64,000 bases of DNA. Origin: Hymenobacter sublimis (GTDB taxonomy: Bacteria; Bacteroidota; Bacteroidia; Cytophagales; Hymenobacteraceae). Location: NCBI RefSeq assembly GCF_023101345.1, contig NZ_CP095848.1:1611501-1675500 (forward strand), in the 5' to 3' direction. The position numbers were made by a program, and so were the translations under genes. The notes under the pieces are model-generated. The model was not told the DNA's origin. It saw only the letters and a list, made by a program, of their open reading frames with translations, and did no database searches. Below are positions 43,452 to 51,681 of this stretch, one piece after another (positions within the stretch are counted from its first letter, which is position 1; each line of letters opens with the position of its first letter).

Positions 43452-43880
43452 ATGAAAAGAAATAGAATCTGGTATGCCGTGTTAGGCCTGCTAACCATAG
43501 GATTAGGTCTGGCCTCCCGCCAATTCGCCCCTCTACTGCCGGCCTGGATAGGAGCCTATGCCGGCGACGCACTGTGGGCGCTGCTAGTGTTCTGGCTGGT
43601 TGGCTTCGGCTGGCCGCGGTGGGGTAGTAGTCAGGTTGCGGCCGTGGCCCTGGGCTTTGCCTTTTGCATAGAATGCAGTCAGCTCTACCACGTGTCCTGG
43701 CTGGATGCCTTGCGCCACACCCGGCCCGGCCGCCTCGTGCTGGGCCAGGGCTTCCTGTGGAGCGACTTGCTCTGCTACACGCTCGGGGTGTTAATAGGGG
43801 TAGGGCTGGAGCAAATTTGGCTGCGCCCAGCACGCCTCAGCTCCCTTCGCAATCCACGCACAAAGCCAGAGACATTTTGA
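43452..43880 (+). CDS. DUF2809 family membrane protein
   Basis: A 142-residue integral membrane protein with about four transmembrane segments. It fits the DUF2809 family: KRNRIWYAVLGLLTIGLGLASRQF, GAYAGDALWALLVFWL, ALGFAFCIECSQLY and GFLWSDLLCYTLGVLIG. Function is unknown. ATG 43452 is downstream of a good promoter; the frame begins upstream at a TTG inside that promoter, which I discard. A palindromic repeat follows the stop after 13 bases. Confidence 0.85.
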   Translation: MKRNRIWYAVLGLLTIGLGLASRQFAPLLPAWIGAYAGDALWALLVFWLVGFGWPRWGSSQVAAVALGFAFCIECSQLYHVSWLDALRHTRPGRLVLGQGFLWSDLLCYTLGVLIGVGLEQIWLRPARLSSLRNPRTKPETF

Positions 43881-43893
43881 TTGTACTACCTCA

Positions 43894-43985
43894 AAAACGG
43901 TGTCCTTCCGAGCGGGGCGAGGAATCTAGATTAGGCTCTTGCGTGCATCCCAGATTCCTCGCTCCGCTCGGAAGGACACCGTTTT
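43894..43985. repeat. Palindromic intergenic repeat, copy C (best preserved)
   Basis: Two 34-base arms (43894-43927 and 43952-43985) are complementary except for one position, with a 24-base loop. The core AGATTCCTCGCTCCGCTCGG is shared with copies A and B. It lies between convergent genes (DUF2809 and aldehyde dehydrogenase), where it could act as a two-way terminator. Confidence 0.92.
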
Positions 43986-44028
43986 CTGTTGGCGGATTAT
44001 TGCCGGCAGCCGGCAGGTACTGGCCTGG

Positions 44029-45429
44029 CTATTCTACTTTCTTTTGAGCCTCCGGTTTGGTTTCCTTAGCCACCCAAATGGATTTCTGATTGACAAACTC
44101 CCGGATGCCGAGGTGGGAAAGCTCCCGGCCGTAACCCGACTTCTTCACGCCCCCAAACGGCATTTCCGGCGACGATTTCACCATGCTGTTTACGAACACC
44201 GCCCCGGCCTCCACGCGCCGCGCCAGCTCCTCGCCGCGCCTGACGTCGCAGGTCCAGACGGAGCCACCGAGGCCGAAGCGGGAATCGTTGGCAAGTCGGA
44301 TGGCGTCGTCAGCATCTTTGGCTTCCAGAACAATGGCTACGGGGCCGAAAAACTCCTCTTCATACGCGCGTTGGCCGGGCTTTACGTTGGTCAGGATTAC
44401 GGGCCGAAACAGGGCGGTGCCGGGTTTGCTCTGCCCCCCAAACAGCTCCACTTTCGCGCCTTGCTTCACGGAGTCTTCAACTTGCTGGGTAAGCTCGTCG
44501 GCCAGGTCGGGGCGGGCCAGGGGGCCGTACTGCGTGGCCTCGTCGAGTGGGTCGCCGGGGCGGAAGTTCAGCAGGTGGGTTTTCATCTTCGCCACGAATT
44601 CCTTGAGCACCGGCTTCTCTATAATAAAGCGCTTGGCGGCAATGCAGCTTTGGCCGGCGTTAATCATGCGGGCCTGGGCGGCGGTTTTGGCGGCCAGCTC
44701 CAGGTCGGCGTCGGCCAGCACAATAAAGGCGTCGGAGCCACCTAGCTCCAGCACCGTCTTCTTGATTTCGCGACCGGCGGTGGCGGCCACCTGCGCCCCG
44801 GCCGGCTCCGAACCGGTAAGCGTCACGGCCTTCACCCGATTATCTTCAATGAGCTTGCCTACTACATCGGAGCCGATGAGCAGGGCCCGGAAGGCAGCGG
44901 GCGGAAAGCCAGCATCATGGAAAATTTGTTCCAGAGCGAGGGCGCACTGAGGCACGTTGGAGGCGTGCTTAAGCAAGCCCACGTTGCCCGCCATCAGGGC
45001 CGGCGCGGCAAAGCGCACGACCTGCCAGAACGGAAAATTCCAGGGCATCACGGCCAGCACTACCCCAATGGGCTCGTGGGCAATAAAGCTGCGCTGGGCC
45101 TCGGTCTTGATTTCTTCGTCGGCTAGAAAGTGCTCGGCGTGCTCGGCGTAGTAGTCGCAGGTGAGGGCGCACTTCTGCACCTCGGCGCGGCCATCCACTA
45201 CGGGCTTGCCCATTTCCAAGGCCATGAGGCGGGCCAGCTCGTCCTGTCGCTCACGCAGCAGCGCGGCCGCGCGGCGCATCAGGCCGGCTCGGTGCGCAAA
45301 CGAGGTAGTGCGCCACTCTCCGAAGGCCCGGTGCGCCTGGGCCAGAATACGTTCGGTTTTGCTCCAGCTGAACGCCCGGAACCGGCGCTCTACGCGGCCA
45401 GTGTACGGGTTGAAAGATTCAATTGCCAT
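44029..45429 (-). CDS. NAD(P)-dependent succinate-semialdehyde dehydrogenase-like
   Basis: A 466-residue aldehyde dehydrogenase closest to the succinate-semialdehyde group, oxidising succinate semialdehyde to succinate. The start IESFNPYTGR and the substrate-channel segment MALEMGKPVVDGRAEVQKCA are typical of that group. The catalytic Cys is in NAGQSCIAAKRF, the general-base Glu in VLELGGSDAFI, the nucleotide motif is in TGSEPAG, and the C-terminal EMPFGGVKKSGYGRELSHLG is present. No GABA transaminase is adjacent, so its pathway role is uncertain. Confidence 0.93.
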   Translation of the reverse strand: MAIESFNPYTGRVERRFRAFSWSKTERILAQAHRAFGEWRTTSFAHRAGLMRRAAALLRERQDELARLMALEMGKPVVDGRAEVQKCALTCDYYAEHAEHFLADEEIKTEAQRSFIAHEPIGVVLAVMPWNFPFWQVVRFAAPALMAGNVGLLKHASNVPQCALALEQIFHDAGFPPAAFRALLIGSDVVGKLIEDNRVKAVTLTGSEPAGAQVAATAGREIKKTVLELGGSDAFIVLADADLELAAKTAAQARMINAGQSCIAAKRFIIEKPVLKEFVAKMKTHLLNFRPGDPLDEATQYGPLARPDLADELTQQVEDSVKQGAKVELFGGQSKPGTALFRPVILTNVKPGQRAYEEEFFGPVAIVLEAKDADDAIRLANDSRFGLGGSVWTCDVRRGEELARRVEAGAVFVNSMVKSSPEMPFGGVKKSGYGRELSHLGIREFVNQKSIWVAKETKPEAQKKVE

Positions 45430-45680
45430 AAAGGGGTAGCGGTGGAGGTAGGGCCGGCGAAAAAGGAAGGCCTATTAAGAAGAAATAAACAAGTAAACCG
45501 CTTCCGTGGTTAACCTCGGCTGTGGTAACTTCGGCTAGTTAAGGGCCGTAGCAAGATGTTCAGGTGCGTGGATTGCACTTTTTAGGTGCCTGCGTGTCGA
45601 AATGTAAGTTTATCCAGTACTTTCGTTTCATCCGCGGGGCTGGCATTGCTACGCCGCCCTGTTTCCATTAGTTGCTGCCC

Positions 45681-46238
45681 GTGTCTGTTCCTACTTCTGA
45701 GTCAGCTGCCCTCGAAACTGAAGTTCTGCTCGTGCAACGCCTGCGCGACCGGGACGAAGGGGCCATGACCATCTTCTACGACAAGTACTCCGCAGCTTTG
45801 TTCGGTGTGATTATGCGCATCGTCAAGAAAGAAGAAATTGCGGAGGATGTTTTGCAGGAGGCCATGGTCAAAATCTGGCACTCATTTCCTTCCTACGACG
45901 CCGAAAAAGGGCGTTTGTTTACCTGGGTGATGAATGTGTGCCGAAATTTAGCCATCGACAAAATCCGCTCCCGACAGTACCGCGTAGGTAGTCGTACGCA
46001 GCCAATCGAAGAAAGTGCAGCGCTGCGCCAGGCCGCCGAACCCTCGTTCCGGCCTGAGCACATTGGCTTGCAGGAAATGACGCGCCAGCTGAATCCGGAG
46101 CAGCGGCAAATCGTGGACCTGCTTTATTTCGGCGGATTTACGCAAAGCGAAGTGGCAGAAGAACTCAACCTCCCGCTCGGTACGGTGAAAACCCGCGCCC
46201 GGGCGGCCATCAAAGTACTTTCTAAATTGATTCGGTAA
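45681..46238 (+). CDS. ECF-type RNA polymerase sigma factor
   Basis: A 185-residue sigma-70 family factor of the ECF class. Region 2 includes MTIFYDKYSAALFGVIMRIV and EEIAEDVLQEAMVKIWHSF with the DNA-melting stretch GRLFTWVMNVCRNLAIDKIRS; region 4 includes RQIVDLLYFGGFTQSEVAEELNLPLGTVKTRARAAI. Start GTG 45681 (VSVPTSESAALETEVLL) or TTG 45672. The next gene, 2 bases later, is its likely anti-sigma factor. The pairing resembles the SigK/RskA group. Target genes cannot be read here. Confidence 0.93.
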   Translation: MSVPTSESAALETEVLLVQRLRDRDEGAMTIFYDKYSAALFGVIMRIVKKEEIAEDVLQEAMVKIWHSFPSYDAEKGRLFTWVMNVCRNLAIDKIRSRQYRVGSRTQPIEESAALRQAAEPSFRPEHIGLQEMTRQLNPEQRQIVDLLYFGGFTQSEVAEELNLPLGTVKTRARAAIKVLSKLIR

Positions 46239-46240
46239 TC

Positions 46241-47140
46241 GTGAACATCCAGGAATATATCGAATCTGGCATCCTTGAGGAGTACGCCCTGGGCGTACTC
46301 AACGAGGTCGAGCGCGCCGAAGTCGAGCGCATCGCACGGAAGCATCCGGAGATAAACCGGGAGCTGAAAACAGTTATTGCGAGCTTGGATGCCTACGCCG
46401 AAGCCCACGCCCTGGTCCCACCCACCGACATGCGGGAACGGGTATTGGCGGGCTGGCAGCAAGCCATTCAAGCCGCGGAGCAAACCCCCAGCCTTCCTGC
46501 TTCGGACGGCAGCTCGACGCCGCCCCGGATGGTCGCTTCGGCCCCCGCCGCGGCGCCAGCTGCTACCCCCGCTCGGGAAGCTGTAGTTCGGCAAATGCCG
46601 GTTGAAACTGCCAGCGGCAGCCGTACGCGGTGGCTGATTGCAGCTTCGGTGGCCCTGTTGGTACTGAGTGCCTTAGGTAACTTTTTGCTGTACAACCGCC
46701 TGCGCGAAACGGAAGCCAATCTGGAAGTAGCCCAAACAGAACAATCGCGCTATGCGGCTACCCAGAAAGCGGCCCTGAACGAGCGGGACCAGCAGCTTTC
46801 TGTTCTGCGTAACCAGGCCTTCCGCACCGTGGACCTGAAGGGTACGCCGAAGGCTCCAGATGCTCTGGCTCGCGTGTACTACAACCCGCAAACCAAAGCA
46901 GTGTACGTGGATGTCCGCAACCTGCCCGCACCACCAACTGGCAAGCAGTACCAGCTCTGGGCCCTCGACAACGGCAAGCCCGTTGACGCCGGGGTACTAG
47001 CCAGCACCACGGCCAGCGGCGACAGCATCCAACAGATGAAGGACATAGCCAGCGCCCAAGCCTTTGCCATGACGGTGGAGGATGAAGGCGGGGTAGCCTC
47101 GCCCACCCTGAGCACCATGACCGTAATCGGCAACCTGTAG
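46241..47140 (+). CDS. RskA-type anti-sigma factor
   Basis: A 299-residue membrane protein. The N-terminal zinc-less anti-sigma domain (IQEYIESGILEEYALGVLNEVERAEVERI) is cytoplasmic; a single transmembrane helix lies near residues 129-148 (WLIAASVALLVLSALGNFLLY); a coiled coil follows; the exterior C-terminal domain has KGTPKAPDALARVYYNPQTKAVYVDVRNLPAPPTGKQYQLWALDNGKPVDAG, the RskA C-terminal signature. It should hold the preceding sigma factor inactive until a signal causes its cleavage. Start GTG 46241 is 2 bases after the sigma stop, so the two are translationally coupled. Confidence 0.93.
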   Translation: MNIQEYIESGILEEYALGVLNEVERAEVERIARKHPEINRELKTVIASLDAYAEAHALVPPTDMRERVLAGWQQAIQAAEQTPSLPASDGSSTPPRMVASAPAAAPAATPAREAVVRQMPVETASGSRTRWLIAASVALLVLSALGNFLLYNRLRETEANLEVAQTEQSRYAATQKAALNERDQQLSVLRNQAFRTVDLKGTPKAPDALARVYYNPQTKAVYVDVRNLPAPPTGKQYQLWALDNGKPVDAGVLASTTASGDSIQQMKDIASAQAFAMTVEDEGGVASPTLSTMTVIGNL

Positions 47141-47261
47141 CGGCAACGCGAGGGTAGAAGAAGGAGCAGGCGGCGTAAGCTGTCTGCTCCTTCTGCTGTT
47201 CAGGGCTGGCAGATAACTGGTTTTCGGCTATCTTCCGGTTCTAACCCCAGTTACCCAACCC

Positions 47262-47813
47262 GTGCACGGAACCATCTTTACGCTTCTCAAGCGCTACGTC
47301 CAGACCCAGTACGACCATAGTACCTGGATTCAGCTGCTGGAAAATTCGGGGCTGACGGCTACCGATTTCGACCACAAGCATGTGTACCCCGATGAGCATA
47401 TGTACCAGTTGGTAGGCCAGGCCGCCGAGATGACCGGGCTGTCGGCGGATGAACTGCACGAAAAGTTTGGCGAGTACTTGGTGCCGGACCTGATGTACAT
47501 GTATCAACGGTTGGTGCAGCCCGGCTGGAACACGCTCGACATGATTGAGCACACCGAAAACACCATGCACCGGCAGGTGCGGAGCGAGCATGCTGAAAAC
47601 GCCCCGCCCGTGCTGCACGTCACCCGCATTAGCCCCGACGAGTTGTTTATTGACTACGTGTCGAAGCGGCGGATGGGGGCGCTGGCTGTAGGTATCGTAC
47701 GCGGCCTGGCCACGTACTTCGATGAAGCTGACATTATCAAAGTGGAGCCCACTACCAATGAAAACGGCGAAGAAGTGCGCATTCGGGTACGACGGATAAA
47801 ACCTGCGGCCTAG
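47262..47813 (+). CDS. Stand-alone H-NOX haem nitric-oxide sensor protein
   Basis: A 183-residue H-NOX domain protein that should bind haem and sense NO. The proximal haem ligand aligns with H103 (IEHTENTMHRQVR), and the haem-propionate motif YxSxR is Y132-S134-R136 (DYVSKR). The position of the distal Tyr that allows O2 binding in Thermoanaerobacter H-NOX is a Leu (about L141), which predicts NO rather than O2 sensing; this is inference from alignment by eye. Start GTG 47262 (MHGTIFTLLKRYV). No histidine kinase, diguanylate cyclase or chemoreceptor lies next to it. Confidence 0.92.
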   Translation: MHGTIFTLLKRYVQTQYDHSTWIQLLENSGLTATDFDHKHVYPDEHMYQLVGQAAEMTGLSADELHEKFGEYLVPDLMYMYQRLVQPGWNTLDMIEHTENTMHRQVRSEHAENAPPVLHVTRISPDELFIDYVSKRRMGALAVGIVRGLATYFDEADIIKVEPTTNENGEEVRIRVRRIKPAA

Positions 47814-47934
47814 TTAAACGCTTACTAGCTAACGCTGCCAGTTGAGTGTGTTGGGTAGCCGCCCGCCCAGCTACTCCGCTCCGCGGGAATCAGTTTACTT
47901 TCTACTTCTTTCACCATATGTTAAACATCTGAAT

Positions 47935-48267
47935 ATGAGCACGTACTACAATCCTGCGGATCTGGCCAAGTTTGGTAACATCACGGAGTGGCAGTCGGAA
48001 ATGGGAAACAAGTTCTTCGCCTACTACGCTGAGGTGTTCAAGGACGGAGCCCTAACCGAGCGGGAAAAATCCCTGATTGCGCTGGCCGTAGCCCACGCCG
48101 TGCAGTGCCCTTACTGCATTGATGCCTACACTTCCGACTCCCTGCAGAAAGGCGCTGACGAGGCCCAGATGATGGAAGCCGTACACGTAGCTGCCGCCAT
48201 CAAGGGTGGGGCCGCGCTGGTGCACGGCGTGCAGATGATGAACAAAGCCAAGGAGTTAAGCATGTAG
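47935..48267 (+). CDS. Arsenosugar-associated AhpD-like (CMD family) peroxidase-like protein
   Basis: A 110-residue carboxymuconolactone decarboxylase/AhpD-type protein with the redox CxxC motif C58-P-Y-C61 in AVQCPYCIDAYT, followed by the family helices. It matches the group annotated as arsenosugar biosynthesis-associated peroxidase-like proteins, and the next gene is arsS, which supports that link. ATG 47935 (MSTYYNPADLAKFGNITEW) was chosen over an upstream frame from 47842. Its reaction is not established. Confidence 0.88.
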   Translation: MSTYYNPADLAKFGNITEWQSEMGNKFFAYYAEVFKDGALTEREKSLIALAVAHAVQCPYCIDAYTSDSLQKGADEAQMMEAVHVAAAIKGGAALVHGVQMMNKAKELSM

Positions 48268-48337
48268 TCAGCTGCCCTTGGGACGTGTTGCTTATAGGAG
48301 CAGCGAACTACCCCGTTGGCTTACGAGTTAATAGCGC

Positions 48338-49387
48338 ATGATTAAGTCCCTGCTGGCCCGGCACGCCCCCTTGGCCGATACGGCCTACCAGCTTACCGTC
48401 CTGACCCAGGCCGAGGCGGAAGGCGCGCATCTGCCGTCTTTCGCCCACAAGCTGCAACAGAGCGGCTTGCTACCCTTGCTGCCTACTGGCCTGAGTGTCA
48501 TGCAGATCAACGTGGGCAAGATGTGCAACCAAGTCTGTAAGCACTGCCACGTAGATGCCGGTCCCGACCGCACCGAAATCATGACCCGGGCCACCATGCA
48601 GCTCTGCCTTGATGCCCTGGCCCGTACCGACATTGCTACCGTGGACCTGACCGGCGGTGCCCCGGAGATGAACCCGGATTTCCGCTGGCTGGTGGAACAG
48701 ATTTCGGCGCTGGGGCGAGACATCATTGTGCGCTGCAACCTGACCATTATCGTGGCCAACAAGAAGTACCACGACCTGCCCGAGTTCTTCGCCCGGCATC
48801 GGGTGCGGGTGGTGTCGTCGCTGCCTCACTTTTCGGCCGGCCGCACCGATGCCCAGCGGGGGGAAGGCGTGTTTGAGCGTTCTATCCGGGCCCTGCAAAT
48901 GCTGAATGCCGTCGGCTACGGCCAGGAAGGCTCGGGCCTGAGCTTGGACTTGGTGTACAACCCCGCCGGAGCCTTTATGCCGGGTAGCCAGGCAGGCCTG
49001 GAGCGGGAGTTCAAGCAGCGCCTGGGGCGGGAGTACGGTATTGTGTTCAATAACTTGCTGACCATCACCAATCTACCCGTTAGCCGTTTCCTGGAGTACT
49101 TGCTGGAAAGCGGCAACTATGAGGGCTACATGGACAAGCTGGTGGCGGCCTACAACCCAGTGGCCGCCGCTAACGTCATGTGCCGTTCTACCCTCAGCAT
49201 TGGCTGGGACGGGCAGCTCTACGACTGTGACTTCAACCAGATGCTGGACCTGACCGTAGCCAGCCCGGTGCAGCACATCCGGGACTTTGATGAGGCCTTG
49301 CTCAACGCACGGGCCATCGTTATTAACCAGCACTGCTACGGCTGCACCGCCGGCGCCGGCTCGAGTTGCGGCGGCGCAACCACCTAA
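48338..49387 (+). CDS. arsS: Arsenosugar biosynthesis radical SAM protein ArsS
   Basis: A 349-residue radical SAM enzyme. The 4Fe-4S cluster binds through C63-x3-C67-x2-C70 (KMCNQVCKHCHVDAG), and the SAM-binding segment LTGGAPEMNPDFRWL follows. The C-terminus carries a cysteine-rich tail (HCYGCTAGAGSSCGGAT) typical of ArsS. The enzyme adds the 5'-deoxyadenosyl group of SAM to dimethylarsenite on the way to arsenosugars. ArsM, the methyltransferase that supplies the substrate, is not in this window. Confidence 0.95.
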   Translation: MIKSLLARHAPLADTAYQLTVLTQAEAEGAHLPSFAHKLQQSGLLPLLPTGLSVMQINVGKMCNQVCKHCHVDAGPDRTEIMTRATMQLCLDALARTDIATVDLTGGAPEMNPDFRWLVEQISALGRDIIVRCNLTIIVANKKYHDLPEFFARHRVRVVSSLPHFSAGRTDAQRGEGVFERSIRALQMLNAVGYGQEGSGLSLDLVYNPAGAFMPGSQAGLEREFKQRLGREYGIVFNNLLTITNLPVSRFLEYLLESGNYEGYMDKLVAAYNPVAAANVMCRSTLSIGWDGQLYDCDFNQMLDLTVASPVQHIRDFDEALLNARAIVINQHCYGCTAGAGSSCGGATT

Positions 49388-49505
49388 TAATCAGCCTCGC
49401 TCAGCGGAGCTTGTTTTCCATCGACTAGTGGTTGCTCCTCGGCTTTGGCTGAAGGGGAGTTAGCCACCATGCCAACGAGTTGCCTCCGGGCGCACAGAAA
49501 CGCAC

Positions 49506-50048
49506 ATGAAACGAGGCTCCAGCCTGCTTTTAGGATTTCTGGCCGCTGCGCTAACTGCCTGCGGTCAGCAGACCGGCTCCACTACTTCCGCCTCTACCTC
49601 TACCATGACGGCTTACGACCACATGCTGCGCCTGCTCTACAAACAGACGGTGCCCGTGGTGCAGCCCGCCGCCTTGGCTGCTAGCCTGCAGCGCAGCCCC
49701 GCCGCCGTCGTGCTCCTGGACGCTCGTACCCCGGCCGAATACCGGGTAAGCCACTTGAAAGGAGCACGGTTCGTAGATTTTGACCATTTCCGTGACACCG
49801 ATTTGCGGCAGCTGCCGCGCACCCAACCCATAGTGGTGTATTGCACCGTTGGAGCCCGGAGTGAGCAGGTAGGGGCGTGGCTGCGGGAGCGGGGCTTTCA
49901 GGATGTGCGCAATTTGTACGGCGGTATTTTTCAGTGGGTTAACGATGGCTATGGGGTAGTAAATGCGCAGGGTCCCACTACCAATGTGCACCCCTATTCT
50001 GTAATGTGGCGCCCCTGGCTGAAGCAAGGCAACCCGGTCTATGAATAA
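49506..50048 (+). CDS. Rhodanese-like lipoprotein
   Basis: A 180-residue protein: lipoprotein signal with LTAC (Cys19), a spacer, then a rhodanese domain with LLDARTPAEYRVSHLKGARFVDFD and the active-site loop YCTVGARSEQV (catalytic Cys113). It should handle sulfur or arsenic-sulfur transfer at the envelope; this is inference. Its end overlaps the start of the next gene by 8 bases, so the two are likely co-translated. It is a recurring member of ArsS neighbourhoods as I recall. Confidence 0.92.
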   Translation: MKRGSSLLLGFLAAALTACGQQTGSTTSASTSTMTAYDHMLRLLYKQTVPVVQPAALAASLQRSPAAVVLLDARTPAEYRVSHLKGARFVDFDHFRDTDLRQLPRTQPIVVYCTVGARSEQVGAWLRERGFQDVRNLYGGIFQWVNDGYGVVNAQGPTTNVHPYSVMWRPWLKQGNPVYE

Positions 50049-50697
50049 CGATTTCGTGGCTCCTCCGGCACTTAACCACTTGATTGTCTTTGCCCGCCTG
50101 CCCGAAATGGGGCGCGTGAAAACGCGGCTCGCGGCGGACATCGGGGCCGAACTAGCCTTGAGCATTTACCGCCAACTGCTGGCCCACACCCGGGCCGTGG
50201 TGGCTCCGCTGCCGGTGCATAAAACCGTGTGGCTGGCCGAAGCCGGCCCCGCCGCCGATCTGACTGATGAATGGCCAGGCTACGAGCAGCTGGCCCAGCC
50301 CCCAGGCGACCTGGGTGAGAAAATGCAGGCGGCTTTTGCCCACGACTTTGATCGGCAAGCTGCCGCCGTGGTCATCATTGGGACGGACTGCCCGGGCCTG
50401 ACTACCGCCCACCTGACAAATGCTTTTGAGGCCTTACGCACCCACGATGTAGTGCTCGGGCCCGCCACCGATGGGGGCTACTACCTGCTGGGAATGAAGC
50501 AACTGTGGCCGAGCTTGTTCACGGGCAAAAGCTGGAGCACCGATACTGTGTGCTCCGCTACGGTAGCCGACGCGCAGCAACTAGGCCTGCGCCTTCAGCT
50601 ACTTTCTGAGCTGAGCGACATTGATACCGGAGCTGATCTGCGCGCCTGGGAAACCAGCACGGGGAAAACATTTGGGCAGGGTTTGCGCGTACTGTAG
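50041..50697 (+). CDS. TIGR04282-family arsenosugar-associated glycosyltransferase
   Basis: A 218-residue GT-A type nucleotidyl/glycosyl transferase of the family annotated as TIGR04282. Recognisable parts are LIVFARLPEMGRVKTRLAADIG at the N-terminus and the acidic segment IIGTDCPGLTTAHLTNAF, then LGPATDGGYYLLGM. The donor and acceptor are unknown. The start ATG 50041 overlaps the rhodanese stop region by 8 bases. Confidence 0.92.
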   Translation: MNNDFVAPPALNHLIVFARLPEMGRVKTRLAADIGAELALSIYRQLLAHTRAVVAPLPVHKTVWLAEAGPAADLTDEWPGYEQLAQPPGDLGEKMQAAFAHDFDRQAAAVVIIGTDCPGLTTAHLTNAFEALRTHDVVLGPATDGGYYLLGMKQLWPSLFTGKSWSTDTVCSATVADAQQLGLRLQLLSELSDIDTGADLRAWETSTGKTFGQGLRVL

Positions 50698-50724
50698 CGC
50701 ATTCCTGAGCTAGTGTTTTCCTGC

Positions 50725-51681
50725 ATGCGTATAGTTGCCGTAGTAGTGGGCGGCGCCCTGGGCGCTGGTCTGCTGTCCTGTTCCCCTGATTCCGGTAGCA
50801 AACCGGCGGCTTCCGTGGCTGCCCTGGAAGTTGCAACCGAAAACCCGCTGACCCGGCGGGGTGGCCCCCTGCGCCAGCAATGGGCCATGGATCGGCTGTG
50901 GGAAGATGGCAAGGCGGAGGTGGCTACCTACGAGGCGGAGCGGGTAGTGTACGGGGAGGCGCGCCGGTTTGAATACACGCTTATCACGGTAAAGGAAGAA
51001 TTCAGCCAGCAGTACAATGTCAAGACCGACGACCGGCAGCGCAAGGACGTGTTTCCGGTGATGAAGGTGAATCAGTTCTGTACCATTCCTACGGAGCAGT
51101 ATCCCTACCACTTCCTGACTTCCCTGTTCTTTCGGCGCGACCAGCCGGCCCAGCTTCACAAGCTCACGACCTCCTCGCAGGAGTGGTGCGGCAACACGTT
51201 TAAGACCATCCTGGATGACGGGATGCAGTACGTGCAAACCTATAACTCTTACTGGGACGGTCAGGGGGTAGGGCAGCGCCAGCTGCGGCGGGTGGTGCTG
51301 TTCGAAGATGCCCTGCCTTACACACTACGCAGTCTGCGCTTTGAAACCCTTCCCACCTTCAAGGCCGATGTGTACGAGCTGCAGCAAACCAACCAGGCCA
51401 CGCCGCCGGTGCTCTACCCCGCCCATATCCGCACGGAAGACGTCCTAACGGCGGACACGTCCGAGCCTGCCTGGCGGGTGACCGTCACGCTGACCAATCA
51501 AAAGCGAAATGTGTATTGGTTTGGCAAACAGTACCCCAACGTGCTGCTGCGTCAAACCACCTGGGATGGCCGAACCCTTCAGCTCAAGCAAGTACGCCGT
51601 TATGTGTACTGGCCCGTGGCACTGGCCGCCGCTACCGCCCCTGATAGTGCAGCCGCTATGCCTGCCGCGGCTGCGCGCTAA
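50725..51681 (+). CDS. Unknown lipoprotein next to the arsenosugar cluster
   Basis: A 318-residue protein that I do not assign to a function. ATG 50725 (MRIVAVVVGGALGAGLLSC) gives a lipoprotein signal with lipobox LLSC; a GTG at 50713 would add four residues. The mature part is beta-rich (EAERVVYGEARRFEYTLITVKEEFSQ, NVYWFGKQYPNVLLRQTTWDGRTLQLKQVRRYVYWP) and contains two further cysteines. It starts 27 bases after the glycosyltransferase stop, so it is probably in the same operon. Its end overlaps the convergent GT87 gene by 26 bases. Confidence 0.8.
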   Translation: MRIVAVVVGGALGAGLLSCSPDSGSKPAASVAALEVATENPLTRRGGPLRQQWAMDRLWEDGKAEVATYEAERVVYGEARRFEYTLITVKEEFSQQYNVKTDDRQRKDVFPVMKVNQFCTIPTEQYPYHFLTSLFFRRDQPAQLHKLTTSSQEWCGNTFKTILDDGMQYVQTYNSYWDGQGVGQRQLRRVVLFEDALPYTLRSLRFETLPTFKADVYELQQTNQATPPVLYPAHIRTEDVLTADTSEPAWRVTVTLTNQKRNVYWFGKQYPNVLLRQTTWDGRTLQLKQVRRYVYWPVALAAATAPDSAAAMPAAAAR

